Positions 24,458-35,221 of a DNA stretch of 64,000 nucleotides are shown piece by piece. Numbering within the stretch: the first letter of the stretch is position 1; each line of letters opens with the position of its first letter. Source of the DNA: Comamonas odontotermitis (GTDB lineage Bacteria; Pseudomonadota; Gammaproteobacteria; Burkholderiales; Burkholderiaceae_C); assembly GCF_020080045.1 (NCBI RefSeq), contig NZ_CP083451.1, positions 2,604,001 to 2,668,000 on the forward strand, given 5' to 3'. The translations under genes were made by a program, and so were the position numbers. A model generated the notes under the pieces. That model was given only the letters and a program-made list of their open reading frames with translations, ran no database searches and was not told where the DNA came from.

Positions 24458-25357
24458 ATGGATCTGCGCCAACTGCGCCACTTCGTCACCTTGGCGCAAA
24501 CCCTGAACTACCGGCAGGCAGCCGAGCAGCTGCATATGTCGCAACCCCCCCTGTCGCAATCCATCCGCAAGCTGGAAGACGACCTGGGCGTGCAATTGTT
24601 TGAGCGCGACCGGCGCGGCACCGTACTGAGCACTGCAGGTGTGGCCGCGCTGGAGAGCGCCAAACTCGCGCTCTACCATGCCCGGCAGGTCAAGGCCGTA
24701 TCGCAGGCCACTGCCAGTGGCGAAATCGGCCGCTTGCACATCGGCTTCATCGGTTCAGCCACGTTTTCGCTGATTCCGCAGCTGGTACAAGCGTTCCGGG
24801 CGGCCTACCCTGCCATCGACCTGGTGCTGACCGAATCGACCACGCGAGAAATCTGTGCCCACGTTGCCAGTGGCGATTTTGATGCCGGCCTGCTGCGCTA
24901 CCCGGTCACACAGGCCACTGATCTGTCCATCACCATGGTCGAGCCCGACCGCCTGATCGCCGCCCTGCCAGCCGGCAACCCTCTGCTGATCAAGGACGAG
25001 CTGCGACTGATCGACCTGGCCCATGAACCCTTTGTGAACTACCGCCCGAGCGAAGTGCCCGGCTTGCACGCCCTGGTGGTGCTGGCTTGCCAGAATGCGG
25101 GCTTTCTACCGCAGATCAAGCAGCATGCCGTGCAGGCGCAGACCCTGGTGAGCCTGGTCGGTGCAGGCCTGGGGGTAGCGCTGGTGCCCGCCGTGGTGGC
25201 CAAGGCAGCCACGCCCGGTGTCGTGTTCCGCGAGCTGGCCGATACCGCCGATCTGCCGCAGATCGGCATTGCGCTGGCGCTGAACCAAAGGCAGCCGGTG
25301 GCAACGGCGCAGCGGCTGCGCGAGTTGCTGATGCATCAGCAGTACGGCGCGCCTTGA
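24458..25357 (+). CDS. LysR-type transcriptional regulator
   Basis: The start at ATG 24458 follows AGGAGG (24447-24452) and gives MDLRQLRHFVTLAQTLNYRQAAEQLHMSQPPLSQSIRKLEDDLG, the standard winged HTH. The substrate-binding domain follows (IGRLHIGFIGSATFSLIP...). It is divergent from the acyl-CoA cluster and is therefore its likely local regulator; the inducer is presumably a cluster substrate or its CoA ester. Confidence 0.92.
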   Translation: MDLRQLRHFVTLAQTLNYRQAAEQLHMSQPPLSQSIRKLEDDLGVQLFERDRRGTVLSTAGVAALESAKLALYHARQVKAVSQATASGEIGRLHIGFIGSATFSLIPQLVQAFRAAYPAIDLVLTESTTREICAHVASGDFDAGLLRYPVTQATDLSITMVEPDRLIAALPAGNPLLIKDELRLIDLAHEPFVNYRPSEVPGLHALVVLACQNAGFLPQIKQHAVQAQTLVSLVGAGLGVALVPAVVAKAATPGVVFRELADTADLPQIGIALALNQRQPVATAQRLRELLMHQQYGAP

Positions 25358-25416
25358 AGCTTCTGCCGTTGTGCAGCAATTGCCGGGATACAGGCAGCAA
25401 CGGAAAAGCAGAAAAA

Positions 25417-25911
25417 CTAAGGCGTCGGCGGTCCGATCTGCGAGGCACATTGCCGAAAATCATCGACTGCAGCGGTATCGGCAAACCACGCCTTGGGCAT
25501 CACCTCGTACAGGTTGTCTGCGATGTACAGCAGGAAGACATGCCTGTCTTCCTTCCATTTGCAGTAGTCTGCCCAAGGCCGCTGGCTGCGTCCGCTCGGA
25601 CCTTGTCCCTGCAGGTGTTGCGCGTCCCATGTCATCGTGAACGCGCCCGAAAGATCCTTGTACTGCCCATGGAGCTTGTTCACCTTGTAGGGCACATAGA
25701 ACTTCTCGGCAATCCACTGTCCCAGCAGACCGCCGATGCCCGCCGCCAGCACAACCAAGCCCCACCGATACGCCAACGCAATACCCACCGCGCCTGCCAA
25801 GGCCAGCACTGCACAGCAGAGGTATGCAATCCTGACCGCCCGGGCCCGGTGCAATTGCTGCGCCTGCAGGTAAATCGTAGGAGTTATCCGGCCTGAAACA
25901 GTGTTTGCCAT
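25417..25911 (-). CDS. YcxB-like two-helix membrane protein
   Basis: This 164-residue protein has two adjacent transmembrane helices (VRIAYLCCAVLALAGAVGIALAY and WGLVVLAAGIGGLLGQWIA) followed by a soluble domain SGAFTMTWDAQHL, WADYCKWKEDRHVFLLYI and VMPKAWF, which is the YcxB family pattern. Function is unknown. It converges on the LysR gene, 59 bases away. Confidence 0.7.
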   Translation of the reverse strand: MANTVSGRITPTIYLQAQQLHRARAVRIAYLCCAVLALAGAVGIALAYRWGLVVLAAGIGGLLGQWIAEKFYVPYKVNKLHGQYKDLSGAFTMTWDAQHLQGQGPSGRSQRPWADYCKWKEDRHVFLLYIADNLYEVMPKAWFADTAAVDDFRQCASQIGPPTP

Positions 25912-26029
25912 GGTCTCGCTCTACAACAGTTGGAGATTTATACCATTGCATCTGTCCAATACCGCAGCAGGTACGGCAGCGGATCGCCAGGCACCGCTAC
26001 AGATTGGGTGGCTTGGCTGCCCAGAACGT

Positions 26030-26058
26030 GAAAAAGGCCGCAAAAGCGGCCTTTGGGA
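26030..26058 (-). terminator. terminator of the translation operon
   Basis: On the minus strand AAAGGCCGC-TTTT-GCGGCCTTTTTC lies 34 bases after the typA stop and ends the rimP-typA run. Confidence 0.85.
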
Positions 26059-26092
26059 GGTATTGGAGCGCTCTGCGGCACCCCAGCACGGA

Positions 26093-27922
26093 TTACATAC
26101 CTTCGCGCTGTGCACGCTTGCGGTCGTGTTCCTTCAGGTGGCGCTTGCGCACGCGCAGGCTGACGGGGGTGATTTCCAGCAGTTCGTCGTCCTCGATGAA
26201 CTCCACGCCGTATTCCAGCGACAGCTCGATAGGAGGCGTGATCTTGATTGCATCTTCCTTGCCCGAGACGCGGAAGTTGGTCAACTGCTTGGTACGGGTA
26301 GCGTTCACCACCAGATCGTTGTCGCGGCTGTGGATGCCGACGATCATGCCTTCGTACACGGGATCGTTGGCCTTGACGAACATGCGGCCACGGTCGTCCA
26401 GCTTGCCCAGGGCGTAGGTGAAGATTTCACCGTCGTCCATCGAGATCAGCACGCCGTTCTTGCGACCGCCGATTTCGCCCTTGTAAGCCTCGTAGCTGTC
26501 GAAGATGTTGGAGATCAGGCCGGAACCACGGGTCAGGTTCAGGAATTCGTTGGTGAAACCGATCAGGCCACGGGCTGGAATGCGGTATTCCAGGCGGACA
26601 CGGCCACGGCCATCGGGCTCCATGTTTACCAGTTCACCCTTGCGCTCGCCCAGAGCCTGCATCACGCCACCCTGGTGGCCTTCTTCGATGTCGGCGGTAA
26701 CCAGCTCGATAGGCTCGTGCTTTTCGCCGTCCACCATCTTCATCACCACGCGGGGCTTGGAGACGGCCAGTTCATAGCCTTCGCGGCGCATTTCTTCCAG
26801 CAGAATGGTCAGGTGCAGTTCACCACGGCCAGACACTTCGAAGATACCGTCTTCGTCGGTTTCCTTGACGCGCAGCGCCACGTTGGAGCGCAGCTCCTTC
26901 TGCAGACGGTCCCAGATCTGGCGGCTCGTCACGAACTTGCCTTCGCGGCCAGCCAGCGGCGAGGTGTTCACGCAGAAGTTCATGGTCAGCGTGGGCTCGT
27001 CAATCTTCAGCATGGGCAGCGGCTGAGGATTGGAGATGTCGGTGATGGTTTCGCCGATACCGATGTTTTCAATACCGCTCACCAGCACGATCTCGGAAGG
27101 ACCGGCTTCGGTGGCCTGCACACGGTCGATACCCTGGAAGGTGTGCACCTGGTTGATCTTGCCGTTGTAGCTCTTGCCATCCGGGCCGGCCATCACGGCC
27201 ACTTGCTGGCCGGGCTTGAGCGTACCCTGGGTGATGCGGCCCACGCCGATACGGCCCACGAAGGTGGAGTAGTCCAGCGCCGACACCTGCATCTGCAGCG
27301 GCGCCGTGGCATCGCCTTGCACCGCTGGCACGTGTTCCAGAATGGTTTCGAAGAGGGCCGACATGTCGGGACCCCATTGCGCGCCGGGCTCGCCCTCTTC
27401 CTTGGACGACCAGCCATTGATACCCGAGGCATACACCACGGGGAAATCCAGCTGTTCATCGGTGGCGCCCAGCTTGTCGAACAGGTCAAAAGCGGCGTTC
27501 ACGACCTTGTCGGGGTTGGCACCGGGCTTGTCCACCTTGTTCACCACCACGATGGGCTTGAGGCCCAGCGCCAGCGCCTTCTTGGTCACGAAACGCGTCT
27601 GGGGCATCGGGCCTTCCTGCGCATCGATCAGCAGCACCACACCGTCCACCATGGACAGCGCGCGCTCCACTTCACCGCCGAAGTCCGCGTGGCCGGGGGT
27701 GTCGAGGATGTTGATGTGGGTGCCGTTCCACGACACTGCGCAGTTCTTGGCCAGAATGGTGATGCCGCGCTCGCGTTCGATGGCATGGTTGTCCATCACG
27801 GTGTCCACGACCTTTTCGTGCTCGGCAAAAGTGCCGGACTGGCGCAGCAGTTGGTCAACCATGGTGGTCTTGCCATGGTCAACGTGGGCGATGATCGCAA
27901 TATTGCGGATTTGTTTGCTCAT
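26093..27922 (-). CDS. typA: ribosome-associated GTPase TypA/BipA
   Basis: This 609-residue translational GTPase has P-loop [16 protein letters not shown] near residue 12, switch [16 protein letters not shown] and [11 protein letters not shown]-like domains III and V and the BipA-specific C-terminal domain follow ([32 protein letters not shown]). It assists 50S assembly and stress adaptation. Its start overlaps the truB stop by four bases, so the two are coupled. Confidence 0.96.
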   Translation of the reverse strand: MSKQIRNIAIIAHVDHGKTTMVDQLLRQSGTFAEHEKVVDTVMDNHAIERERGITILAKNCAVSWNGTHINILDTPGHADFGGEVERALSMVDGVVLLIDAQEGPMPQTRFVTKKALALGLKPIVVVNKVDKPGANPDKVVNAAFDLFDKLGATDEQLDFPVVYASGINGWSSKEEGEPGAQWGPDMSALFETILEHVPAVQGDATAPLQMQVSALDYSTFVGRIGVGRITQGTLKPGQQVAVMAGPDGKSYNGKINQVHTFQGIDRVQATEAGPSEIVLVSGIENIGIGETITDISNPQPLPMLKIDEPTLTMNFCVNTSPLAGREGKFVTSRQIWDRLQKELRSNVALRVKETDEDGIFEVSGRGELHLTILLEEMRREGYELAVSKPRVVMKMVDGEKHEPIELVTADIEEGHQGGVMQALGERKGELVNMEPDGRGRVRLEYRIPARGLIGFTNEFLNLTRGSGLISNIFDSYEAYKGEIGGRKNGVLISMDDGEIFTYALGKLDDRGRMFVKANDPVYEGMIVGIHSRDNDLVVNATRTKQLTNFRVSGKEDAIKITPPIELSLEYGVEFIEDDELLEITPVSLRVRKRHLKEHDRKRAQREGM

Positions 27923-28950
27923 GATGTTTCCAAAATGCCGCTGGCTTGTGGACGCGGCGTTCCTTCCAAAATTTGTTGAATCTCGATGGGGCTGAGAAGC
28001 CGGTCGGGAATGAGTTCCCGCGCCCGGATGTGCGCCACGCCCAGCAGTGCCGGTAGGTGGTCATTTGCCTCCAGGCCGCCCAGCGGCACATCGCCATAGA
28101 CGGCGACAGCCTCCGCATCCGCCCAATCACCCCGCCGGCGCAGGCCGGACAGAAATCTGGCTGCATTATCGCCATCGAGCATGACACGCGTGTGCGCCGC
28201 CAGCAATGTATCTGCCGGCAGTGCATATTGCAGGCGTTCGGCATCAGGCGTTGCTTCGATCTGCTCGATGGTGACGGTGCGCGAGAGGTCAATGCCACCG
28301 GTCTCGATGCGGCGCAGGCTGCGCAGATGTGCGCCCGCCCCCAAGGCCGTGCCAATGTCTTCCGCCAGGGTACGCACATATGTGCCCTTGCTGCATTGAA
28401 CGAGCATCTTGATGGCAACGAACGATTGCTCGTCTTCGCAGACAGCCAGTTCCAACCGATAGATGGTGACCGCGCGCGCTTCGCGCTCGACAGTGATGCC
28501 GGCACGCGCATACTCATACAGGGCCTTGCCATCGCGCTTCAAGGCGCTGTACATCGGCGGTACCTGCTGAATGTCGCCGGTGAACTGCGCGGCAACCAGG
28601 GCCAGGCGTTCAGCGGTCAGGGCAGCGCGTTCTGCAGCACCCAGCTCCCATGTCTGCACCACATCCCCTTCGGCATCGCCGGTGGTGGTGGTGGCGCCCA
28701 GGCACACCAAGGCCTCGTAAGTCTTGGGCGCATCGAGCTGCAGTTGGCTGAACTTGGTGGCCGCGCCAAAACACAGCGGCAGCACGCCGGTCGCAAGCGG
28801 ATCAAGCGTACCGGTGTGGCCAGCCTTTTCAGCGCGCAGCAACCACTTCACTTTCTGCAAAGCGTCGTTACTGGACAGGCCAATGGGTTTATCGAGCAGC
28901 ACCACCCCATGCACAGGGCGCCGCTGCACCCTGGTGCGAGTGGCGTTCAT
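27919..28950 (-). CDS. truB: tRNA pseudouridine-55 synthase TruB
   Basis: TruB makes pseudouridine 55 in the T-loop of tRNAs. The 343-residue protein has [21 protein letters not shown] and the catalytic Asp50 in [18 protein letters not shown], then the thumb and [19 protein letters not shown]-terminal extension of about 60 residues follows the usual end, including the PUA-like part. It begins three bases after rbfA. Confidence 0.95.
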   Translation of the reverse strand: MNATRTRVQRRPVHGVVLLDKPIGLSSNDALQKVKWLLRAEKAGHTGTLDPLATGVLPLCFGAATKFSQLQLDAPKTYEALVCLGATTTTGDAEGDVVQTWELGAAERAALTAERLALVAAQFTGDIQQVPPMYSALKRDGKALYEYARAGITVEREARAVTIYRLELAVCEDEQSFVAIKMLVQCSKGTYVRTLAEDIGTALGAGAHLRSLRRIETGGIDLSRTVTIEQIEATPDAERLQYALPADTLLAAHTRVMLDGDNAARFLSGLRRRGDWADAEAVAVYGDVPLGGLEANDHLPALLGVAHIRARELIPDRLLSPIEIQQILEGTPRPQASGILETS

Positions 28951-28953
28951 GCT

Positions 28954-29331
28954 TCAACCTTCTTCGGGGCCGCGCGACGCCACTGCCTTGGCGATCAAGG
29001 CGTTCATGTCAGCCGCACGCTCGGTGGTGCGGTCGTAGATGAAGTGCAAGGTCGGCACGGTATGGATGTGCAGGCGCTTGAACAGCCCATTGCGCAGGAA
29101 ACCTGCGGCCTGGTTCAGCGCGTCCTGGGTCTGGTCCGGATCACCCACCAACAGGCTGAAGTACACCTTGGCGTGGGCATAGTCCGGCGTCACCTCTACG
29201 GCTTGCAGGGTCACCATGCCGACGCGCGGATCCTTCAACTCGCGGGCGATCAACTCCGACAGATCCCGCTGGATCTGGTCGGAGACTTTGAAGCTGCGGT
29301 TCGGTGCAGCAGATTTGCGTTTGGTTGCCAT
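28954..29331 (-). CDS. rbfA: 30S ribosome-binding factor RbfA
   Basis: I chose the start at Met 29331 ([38 protein letters not shown]); an upstream in-frame ATG at 29364 adds eleven unlikely residues. The 125-residue protein is the KH-fold assembly factor for 16S rRNA 5' end maturation, with [18 protein letters not shown] and [24 protein letters not shown]. Confidence 0.94.
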   Translation of the reverse strand: MATKRKSAAPNRSFKVSDQIQRDLSELIARELKDPRVGMVTLQAVEVTPDYAHAKVYFSLLVGDPDQTQDALNQAAGFLRNGLFKRLHIHTVPTLHFIYDRTTERAADMNALIAKAVASRGPEEG

Positions 29332-29426
29332 GTATAAAAAGTGAGCTGAAGGCGCTTGTCGCACAAGGGATTCAAGGTCTTCTCAACCTCCAATCCTTGC
29401 ACGACTTGCGCCAGCAGCTATCGCCT

Positions 29427-32273
29427 TTAGAGCGTACGGGCGATTTCCTTGATCTCGAAGACTTCCAGCATGTCGCCTTCTTTGATGTCGTTGTAGTTGC
29501 GCAGCTTGATACCGCACTCGAAGCCTTCCTTGACTTCCTTGACATCGTCCTTCATGCGGCGCAGCGACTCGATCTCACCCGTGTAGATGACCACATTGTC
29601 GCGCAGCAGGCGGAAGTGCGCACTGCGGGTGACATGGCCCTGGGTGATGTACGAACCCGCCACAGTACCGATCTTGGAAGCCACGAACACGGTGCGGATC
29701 TCGGCCATACCGATGATCTCTTCGCGCTGCTCGGGCGCCAGCATGCCCGACATGGCCGCCTTCAACTCATCGACAGCGTCGTAGATGATGTTGTAGTAGC
29801 GGATGTCGACATCATTGCCTTCAGCCGTCTTGCGTGCCTGGGTGTCTGCACGCACGTTGAAGCCGATGACGATGGCCTTGGAAGCCAGTGCCAGGTTGAC
29901 GTCGGATTCGGATATACCACCGACTCCGGCATACACCATCTGCACCTTGACCTCGTCGGTCGACAGCTTGAGCAGCGAAGCAGCCAGTGCCTCCTGCGAG
30001 CCCTGGGTGTCGGCCTTGATGATGATCGGCAAGGTCTGCACATTGCCTGCGCCCATCTCGGCGAACATGTTCTCCAGCTTGGCGGCTTGCTGCTTGGCCA
30101 GCTTGGTGTTGCGGAACTTGCCGGCACGGTAGGTGGCAATTTCACGGGCGCGGCGCTCATCGGGCAGCACCATGAAGTCGTCACCAGCTTGCGGCACGTC
30201 GGACAGACCCTGGATTTCGACCGGGATCGAAGGACCTGCGTCCTTGGCAGTCTTGCCGTCCTCGTCCACCATGGCGCGCACGCGGCCATAGGTCTGGCCT
30301 GCCAGCACCACGTCGCCCACCTTGAGGGTACCCGACTGCACCAGCACCGTGGCTACAGGGCCGCGGCCCTTGTCCAGCTGGGCTTCGATCACGATACCCT
30401 TGGCATTGGCGTCCACCGGAGCCTTCAGCTCCAGCACTTCGGCCTGCAGCAGCACCTGCTCCAGCAGCTCGTCGATGCCCTGGCCGGTCTTGGAGGACAC
30501 GGCAACGAATGGCGAATCACCGCCGTATTCTTCAGGCACCACCTCCTCCACCACCAGCTCCTGCTTGACGCGGTCTGGATTGGCTTCGGGCTTGTCTGCC
30601 TTGGTGATGGCCACCACGATAGGAACACCAGCCGCCTTGGCGTGCTTGATGGCTTCCTTGGTCTGTGGCATCACGCCGTCGTCGGCTGCCGCCACCAGAA
30701 TCACGATGTCCGTGGACTGGGCACCACGGGCACGCATGGCCGTGAAGGCCTCGTGACCCGGGGTATCCAGGAAGGTGACCACGCCGCGCGGCGTTTCCAC
30801 ATGGTAGGCACCGATGTGCTGGGTAATGCCGCCGGCTTCGCCCGCAGCAACCTTGGTGCGGCGGATGTAGTCCAGCAGCGAGGTCTTGCCATGGTCGACG
30901 TGACCCATCACGGTCACCACAGGTGCACGTGGCAGGGCTTCGGCTTCGGCCTGGTTCTCTTCCTCGACGGTGAATGCTTCTGGATCATCCAGTGCAGCCA
31001 CGTGCGCCTTGTGGCCCATTTCCTCCACGACGATCATCGCGGTGTCCTGGTCCAGCGGCTGGTTGATGGTGACCATCTGGCCCATCTTCATCAGCGCCTT
31101 GATCACTTCGGATGCCTTGATGGCCATCTTGTGGGCCAGTTCGGCCACGGTGATCGTCTCAGGCACATGAACGTCCAGCACGCGAACTTCCACGGGCGCA
31201 GCGGCTTGGTGGTGGTCGTTGCGGCCATTGCCTCGGCGACCGCCGCCACGGGGGCCGGCGCGCCAGTTGTTGCCACGGTTGCCCACACCGCCGGAGCTGT
31301 CGCCACGGGTCTTGATTTCCTTTTTCTTGCCGTTGTCGTTCTGGTTGCTCCAGCTCGATGACAGCTTGGCCGACTTGACTTCCTTGTTGACGCCAGCGCC
31401 CGGGCCGGTCTTGGCCGCACCCGCTGTACCCGTAGTGGCAGGCTTATGCAGGGTACCCTTCTTGGCGTCAGCCGGCTTGACTTCCTTCTTCTCTTCCGAA
31501 GGCTTCTTGGCGACGAGCACCTTCTTGGGCGCATTCATCATGGCACGGATGGCCTCGGCTTCGGCCAGCGCCTTGCGGCGACGGTCGTCCAAATCTGCGG
31601 CGCGCGCAGTCTCTTCCGCAACACGGGCCTGGGACTCTTCCTCTGCCTTGCGCTTGGCATCAGCCTGCGCCTCGGCGCGAGCGGCAGCTTCTGCGGCATG
31701 CTCACGCTTTTCTTCTTCCTTGGCAGCCTTGGCTTCAGCAGCCTTGGCGACTTCGGCAGCAGCGTAGGCGGCAGCGCGCTCTTCGGCTTCACGCTCCTTG
31801 CGTTCGCGCTCTTCACGCGCAGCACGTTCCTGAGCCAGGTCAGCCTCCTGCTGGCTAATCGAATCGGCTTCGCGGCGGGCTTCTTCCTCGCGCTTGACCA
31901 GATCGGCCTTGTGCTCGGCTTCCTTTTGCTTGGCTTCGGCGTGCTTGATGGCTTCTTCCGAATTGGCTTCCACCACATCATCGCGCTTGACGAAGGTGCG
32001 CTTCTTGCGCACTTCGACCTGGATCGTGCGCGCCTTGCCCGTGGCATCGGCCTGCTTGATCTCGCTGGTCGACTTCTTGGTCAAGGTGATCTTCTTGCGG
32101 TCTGCAGAGCCATGAACAGCCTGCAAATGCGTCAGCAGCTTTTGCTTGTCTGCCTCAGTCAGTGCATCGGACGCAGCTTGCTTGGGCAGGCCTGCAGATT
32201 GCAGTTGCTCCAGCAAGGTTTCCGGCGATTTTTTGAGTTCAGCGGCGAACTCAGCAACAGTATTACTCGACAT
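29427..32273 (-). CDS. infB: translation initiation factor IF-2
   Basis: IF-2 delivers fMet-tRNA to the 30S subunit. The 948-residue protein has the N-terminal IF2_N motif, a long Lys/Glu/Ala-rich linker (about residues 60-380), then the G domain with [17 protein letters not shown] near residue 453, [15 protein letters not shown] and [10 protein letters not shown]. Domains II-IV end in [10 protein letters not shown]. Long N-terminal linkers are usual in betaproteobacteria. It is 23 bases after nusA. Confidence 0.97.
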   Translation of the reverse strand: MSSNTVAEFAAELKKSPETLLEQLQSAGLPKQAASDALTEADKQKLLTHLQAVHGSADRKKITLTKKSTSEIKQADATGKARTIQVEVRKKRTFVKRDDVVEANSEEAIKHAEAKQKEAEHKADLVKREEEARREADSISQQEADLAQERAAREERERKEREAEERAAAYAAAEVAKAAEAKAAKEEEKREHAAEAAARAEAQADAKRKAEEESQARVAEETARAADLDDRRRKALAEAEAIRAMMNAPKKVLVAKKPSEEKKEVKPADAKKGTLHKPATTGTAGAAKTGPGAGVNKEVKSAKLSSSWSNQNDNGKKKEIKTRGDSSGGVGNRGNNWRAGPRGGGRRGNGRNDHHQAAAPVEVRVLDVHVPETITVAELAHKMAIKASEVIKALMKMGQMVTINQPLDQDTAMIVVEEMGHKAHVAALDDPEAFTVEEENQAEAEALPRAPVVTVMGHVDHGKTSLLDYIRRTKVAAGEAGGITQHIGAYHVETPRGVVTFLDTPGHEAFTAMRARGAQSTDIVILVAAADDGVMPQTKEAIKHAKAAGVPIVVAITKADKPEANPDRVKQELVVEEVVPEEYGGDSPFVAVSSKTGQGIDELLEQVLLQAEVLELKAPVDANAKGIVIEAQLDKGRGPVATVLVQSGTLKVGDVVLAGQTYGRVRAMVDEDGKTAKDAGPSIPVEIQGLSDVPQAGDDFMVLPDERRAREIATYRAGKFRNTKLAKQQAAKLENMFAEMGAGNVQTLPIIIKADTQGSQEALAASLLKLSTDEVKVQMVYAGVGGISESDVNLALASKAIVIGFNVRADTQARKTAEGNDVDIRYYNIIYDAVDELKAAMSGMLAPEQREEIIGMAEIRTVFVASKIGTVAGSYITQGHVTRSAHFRLLRDNVVIYTGEIESLRRMKDDVKEVKEGFECGIKLRNYNDIKEGDMLEVFEIKEIARTL

Positions 32274-32296
32274 ATCTTGTTCCGTGCCTCCCGACC

Positions 32297-33781
32297 TTAT
32301 TCCTGTCCATCAAACCAGTGCTCGCGTGCCTTCAAAATCAAGGCCTTCGCGTCTTCTTCTGACTGGCCGGTCAGCTCGGTCAATTCATCAATGGCCAGAT
32401 CGGCCAGGTCGTCGCGCGTGTGGATTCCACCAGCTTCCAGTTGGGTCACCAACTCAGGCGTCATCCCTTCGAGATCACGCAATTCTTGGGAAACACCGGC
32501 AACACTCTCTTCACGGGCAATGTCCATCGTCAGCAGCGCATCCTTGGCGCGCGAACGCAGTTCATTGACCGTTTCTTCGTCAAAACGCTCGATCTCCAGC
32601 ATTTCCTGCAGCGGCACATAGGCCACTTCTTCCAGGCTGGAGAAGCCTTCTTCGATCAGGATGTCGGCGATTTCCTCGTCCACATCCAGCTTTTCCATGA
32701 ACAGCTTGCGCGAGGTGCTGGTTTCCTCTTCCTGCTTGAGGGCAGATTCGGCAGCATCCATGATGTTGATCTTCCAACCCGTGAGGTCGGAAGCCAGGCG
32801 CACGTTCTGGCCGCCGCGGCCGATGGCAATGGCAAGGTTTTCCTCGTCCACCACCACATCCATGGCGTGCTTTTCTTCATCCACCACGATCGATGACACA
32901 TTGGCAGGCGCCAGTGCACCAATCACGAACTGGGCAGGGTCCTCGGACCACAGCACGATGTCGACACGTTCGCCAGCGAGCTCGTTCGTCACCACATTGA
33001 CCCGGCTGCCGCGCACGCCGACGCAGGTACCGATCGGATCGATGCGCTTGTCGTGGCTGAGCACGGCAATCTTGGCGCGGCTGCCTGGATCACGGGCGCA
33101 GCTCTTGATCTCGAGCAGGCCTTGTTCGATCTCGGGCACTTCGTTGCGGAACAGCTCCACCATGAATTCGGGGGCCGAGCGCGACAAGAGGATCGGTGCG
33201 CCACGCAAGGTCAGGTCCACGTCCATGATCATGGCGCGCACACGGTCACCATTGCGTAGATTTTCCTTCGGAATCATTTCCGCACGACGCAGTCGGCCTT
33301 CGACACGGCCCGATTCCACGATCAGGTCGCCCTTGTCCATGCGCTTGACGGTGCCCGAGAAGATCTTGTCGCCACGCGCCATGAACTCGTTGAGCAGCAT
33401 TTCGCGCTCGGCGTCACGGATCTTTTGCAGGATGACCTGCTTGGCAGCCATCGCGCCGATGCGACCGATGGGCAGGGATTCGATCTGCTCTTCCAGGAAG
33501 TCGCCGATCTGTGCATCGGGCTTGCGGTCCACCGCATCCATCAGCATTTCTTCGGCTTCCGGGTTCTGCAGACCAGCGTCGTCAGGCACCACCAGCCAGC
33601 GGCGGAAGGTGTCATAGTCGCCCGTATCGCGGTCGATGGCCACACGCACATCCACTTCGCCTTCATACAACTTCTTGGTTGCCTGGGCCAGGGCAGATTC
33701 CACAGCGCCAAAAACCACATCGCGCTCAACGTTCTTTTCGCGCGCGATGGCATCCACCAGCATCAACAATTCGCGATTCAT
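32297..33781 (-). CDS. nusA: transcription termination/antitermination protein NusA
   Basis: This 494-residue protein has the N-terminal RNA-polymerase-binding domain ([37 protein letters not shown]), S1 domain ([21 protein letters not shown]), two KH domains ([45 protein letters not shown]) and acidic AR2-like repeats at the C-terminus. It modulates pausing and binds nut sites and rRNA leaders. It lies between rimP and infB, as in most bacteria. Confidence 0.97.
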   Translation of the reverse strand: MNRELLMLVDAIAREKNVERDVVFGAVESALAQATKKLYEGEVDVRVAIDRDTGDYDTFRRWLVVPDDAGLQNPEAEEMLMDAVDRKPDAQIGDFLEEQIESLPIGRIGAMAAKQVILQKIRDAEREMLLNEFMARGDKIFSGTVKRMDKGDLIVESGRVEGRLRRAEMIPKENLRNGDRVRAMIMDVDLTLRGAPILLSRSAPEFMVELFRNEVPEIEQGLLEIKSCARDPGSRAKIAVLSHDKRIDPIGTCVGVRGSRVNVVTNELAGERVDIVLWSEDPAQFVIGALAPANVSSIVVDEEKHAMDVVVDEENLAIAIGRGGQNVRLASDLTGWKINIMDAAESALKQEEETSTSRKLFMEKLDVDEEIADILIEEGFSSLEEVAYVPLQEMLEIERFDEETVNELRSRAKDALLTMDIAREESVAGVSQELRDLEGMTPELVTQLEAGGIHTRDDLADLAIDELTELTGQSEEDAKALILKAREHWFDGQE

Positions 33782-33850
33782 GCGACGACTCTCCTATTTC
33801 AATCTTCAAACAGAAAGTGGAGAACAGACCCACTTCCCATAGCACTCGAT

Positions 33851-34447
33851 TCAGCCCTGCTCATCGGCAGCAGGCGCTGCAGCACGGCCTTTGAAACTGA
33901 CAATGGGCGCCAGGCGCGCCTCGCGCAACTCCTCCAGCGTGAACCCCATGCTTTGCAGCGGTGCAGGCGGACGCTTCTTGCTGACACGCGCACCAGGCTT
34001 GACCGGCGGCGCATCGCTCCAGACGATCTGCCAGCCTCCAACCTCGGTACGCTCCAGCGTGCCGCGAAACTTCTTGCGATTTGCACTGATGCCGGTACCT
34101 TCGGCGGCAGCGCCAATGGCTTCCTTCAAGGTCAGGTCAATCACTTCGCCGGTAAAGCGGATGAAATCCTGCTCATGGCGCAGCGGACGATCGATGCCGG
34201 GCGAGGACACTTCCAGGCGCGTGTAATCGACTCCGTCGACTTCCAGGGCAAACTGCAACTGGCGGGTGACTTTCTCGCAATCCTCAACCGTCACAAACTG
34301 CTCTGGCACACCCTCGGGGCGGAGGTCTTCCGCAGTCCAGGGCAGATCAATGGTGATGCGCAACAGGCCACCAGCGGAGCGTTCGATCTCCACCAGGTCA
34401 TAGCCCAGGCCAGTCACCGTTTGTAAGGCGATTTCTTGCAAGCTCAC
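33851..34447 (-). CDS. rimP: ribosome maturation factor RimP
   Basis: This 198-residue protein is first in the rimP-nusA-infB-rbfA-truB-typA run. It shows GYDLVEIERSAGGLLRITIDLPW, CEKVTRQLQFALEVDGVDYTRLEVSSPGIDRPLRHEQDFIRFTGEVIDL, the RimP signature, and a basic C-terminal tail of about 30 residues. It is required for 30S maturation. The promoter should lie in 34448-34535. Confidence 0.95.
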   Translation of the reverse strand: MSLQEIALQTVTGLGYDLVEIERSAGGLLRITIDLPWTAEDLRPEGVPEQFVTVEDCEKVTRQLQFALEVDGVDYTRLEVSSPGIDRPLRHEQDFIRFTGEVIDLTLKEAIGAAAEGTGISANRKKFRGTLERTEVGGWQIVWSDAPPVKPGARVSKKRPPAPLQSMGFTLEELREARLAPIVSFKGRAAAPAADEQG

Positions 34448-34534
34448 GTGTAATATTTATCCCGCAAATACGAAAAACCCGAGAGCCACGGAAAGTTACA
34501 CATTCCGCAGCTTCGAGCCGAAAAACATGCGACC

Positions 34535-34562
34535 AAAAAAAACGGGCGGTTGGCACCGCCCG
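34535..34562 (-). terminator. terminator behind thioredoxin gene
   Basis: On the minus strand CGGGCGGT-GCCA-ACCGCCCG then eight T residues is a strong terminator. It separates the thioredoxin gene from the rimP promoter. Confidence 0.85.
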
Positions 34563-34652
34563 GTTGGTCGTGTATTACATCCATTATAGGGGCAAACCAG
34601 TAGCTTTGCAACGACTGGACACCGATTGCGTACCCGCGTGCGTTCCCTGCAA

Positions 34653-35018
34653 TCAAGCCCGCGCGGCCAGCAGTTGGCGCACATTGGCCAGCAATGCGTG
34701 GGCTGCATCCCCGGGAGGCAGCGCAGGCGCTCCAGAAGCGGCAAAACGCTCCAGCATGCGCTGCAAGACGCCGATCTGCGGCAGCAACGGCCCCAGAAAT
34801 ACCGGCTGGTCGCCCTGCCCCACAAGCACCGTGGGAAACGTTGCAATATCCAGATCGCCCACCACGTCTTCCTCGTCTTCCACATCCAGCCAGGCGAACT
34901 GCATGGAAGGCAATTGCGCTGCCAGCGCATCGAACACCGGCTGGTACTCCTTGCAGGTACCACACCACTCAGCGCACAGACACACCACCAGCCAGGGTGC
35001 AGACGCAGCCTCTGTCAT
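34653..35018 (-). CDS. thioredoxin-like protein
   Basis: The start at 35018 gives MTEAASAPWLVVCLCAEWCGTCKEYQPVF; Met 35045 is an alternative. The 121-residue thioredoxin-fold protein has active site WCGTC (rather than WCGPC) and the cis-proline FPTVLVG. There is no signal peptide, so it is cytosolic. The altered CGTC centre and short length suggest a specialised reductase rather than TrxA. Confidence 0.85.
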   Translation of the reverse strand: MTEAASAPWLVVCLCAEWCGTCKEYQPVFDALAAQLPSMQFAWLDVEDEEDVVGDLDIATFPTVLVGQGDQPVFLGPLLPQIGVLQRMLERFAASGAPALPPGDAAHALLANVRQLLAARA

Positions 35019-35221
35019 ACAGACTTTCCCCTTCAGCAATTGCAAAGCCGTGTTTGTACCACCATTGGCAAGCCCGAATCCCAGGTATTAATTTGCAAAA
35101 CTTGCCGTTGCAGGCTTGAATCATTGAAAAAAACTACCATTTTGTGCTTATTCGGTTGCACACTGGACAATGCAATGGTCAGTGAACGCAGCCAGCCAAA
35201 AATCGGGAGCACTCATTCACC

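Noticed and set aside
25901..27979. 692-codon plus-strand frame opposite typA
   Set aside because: typA is unmistakable on the minus strand; this product is low-complexity His/Val/Leu-rich antisense translation.
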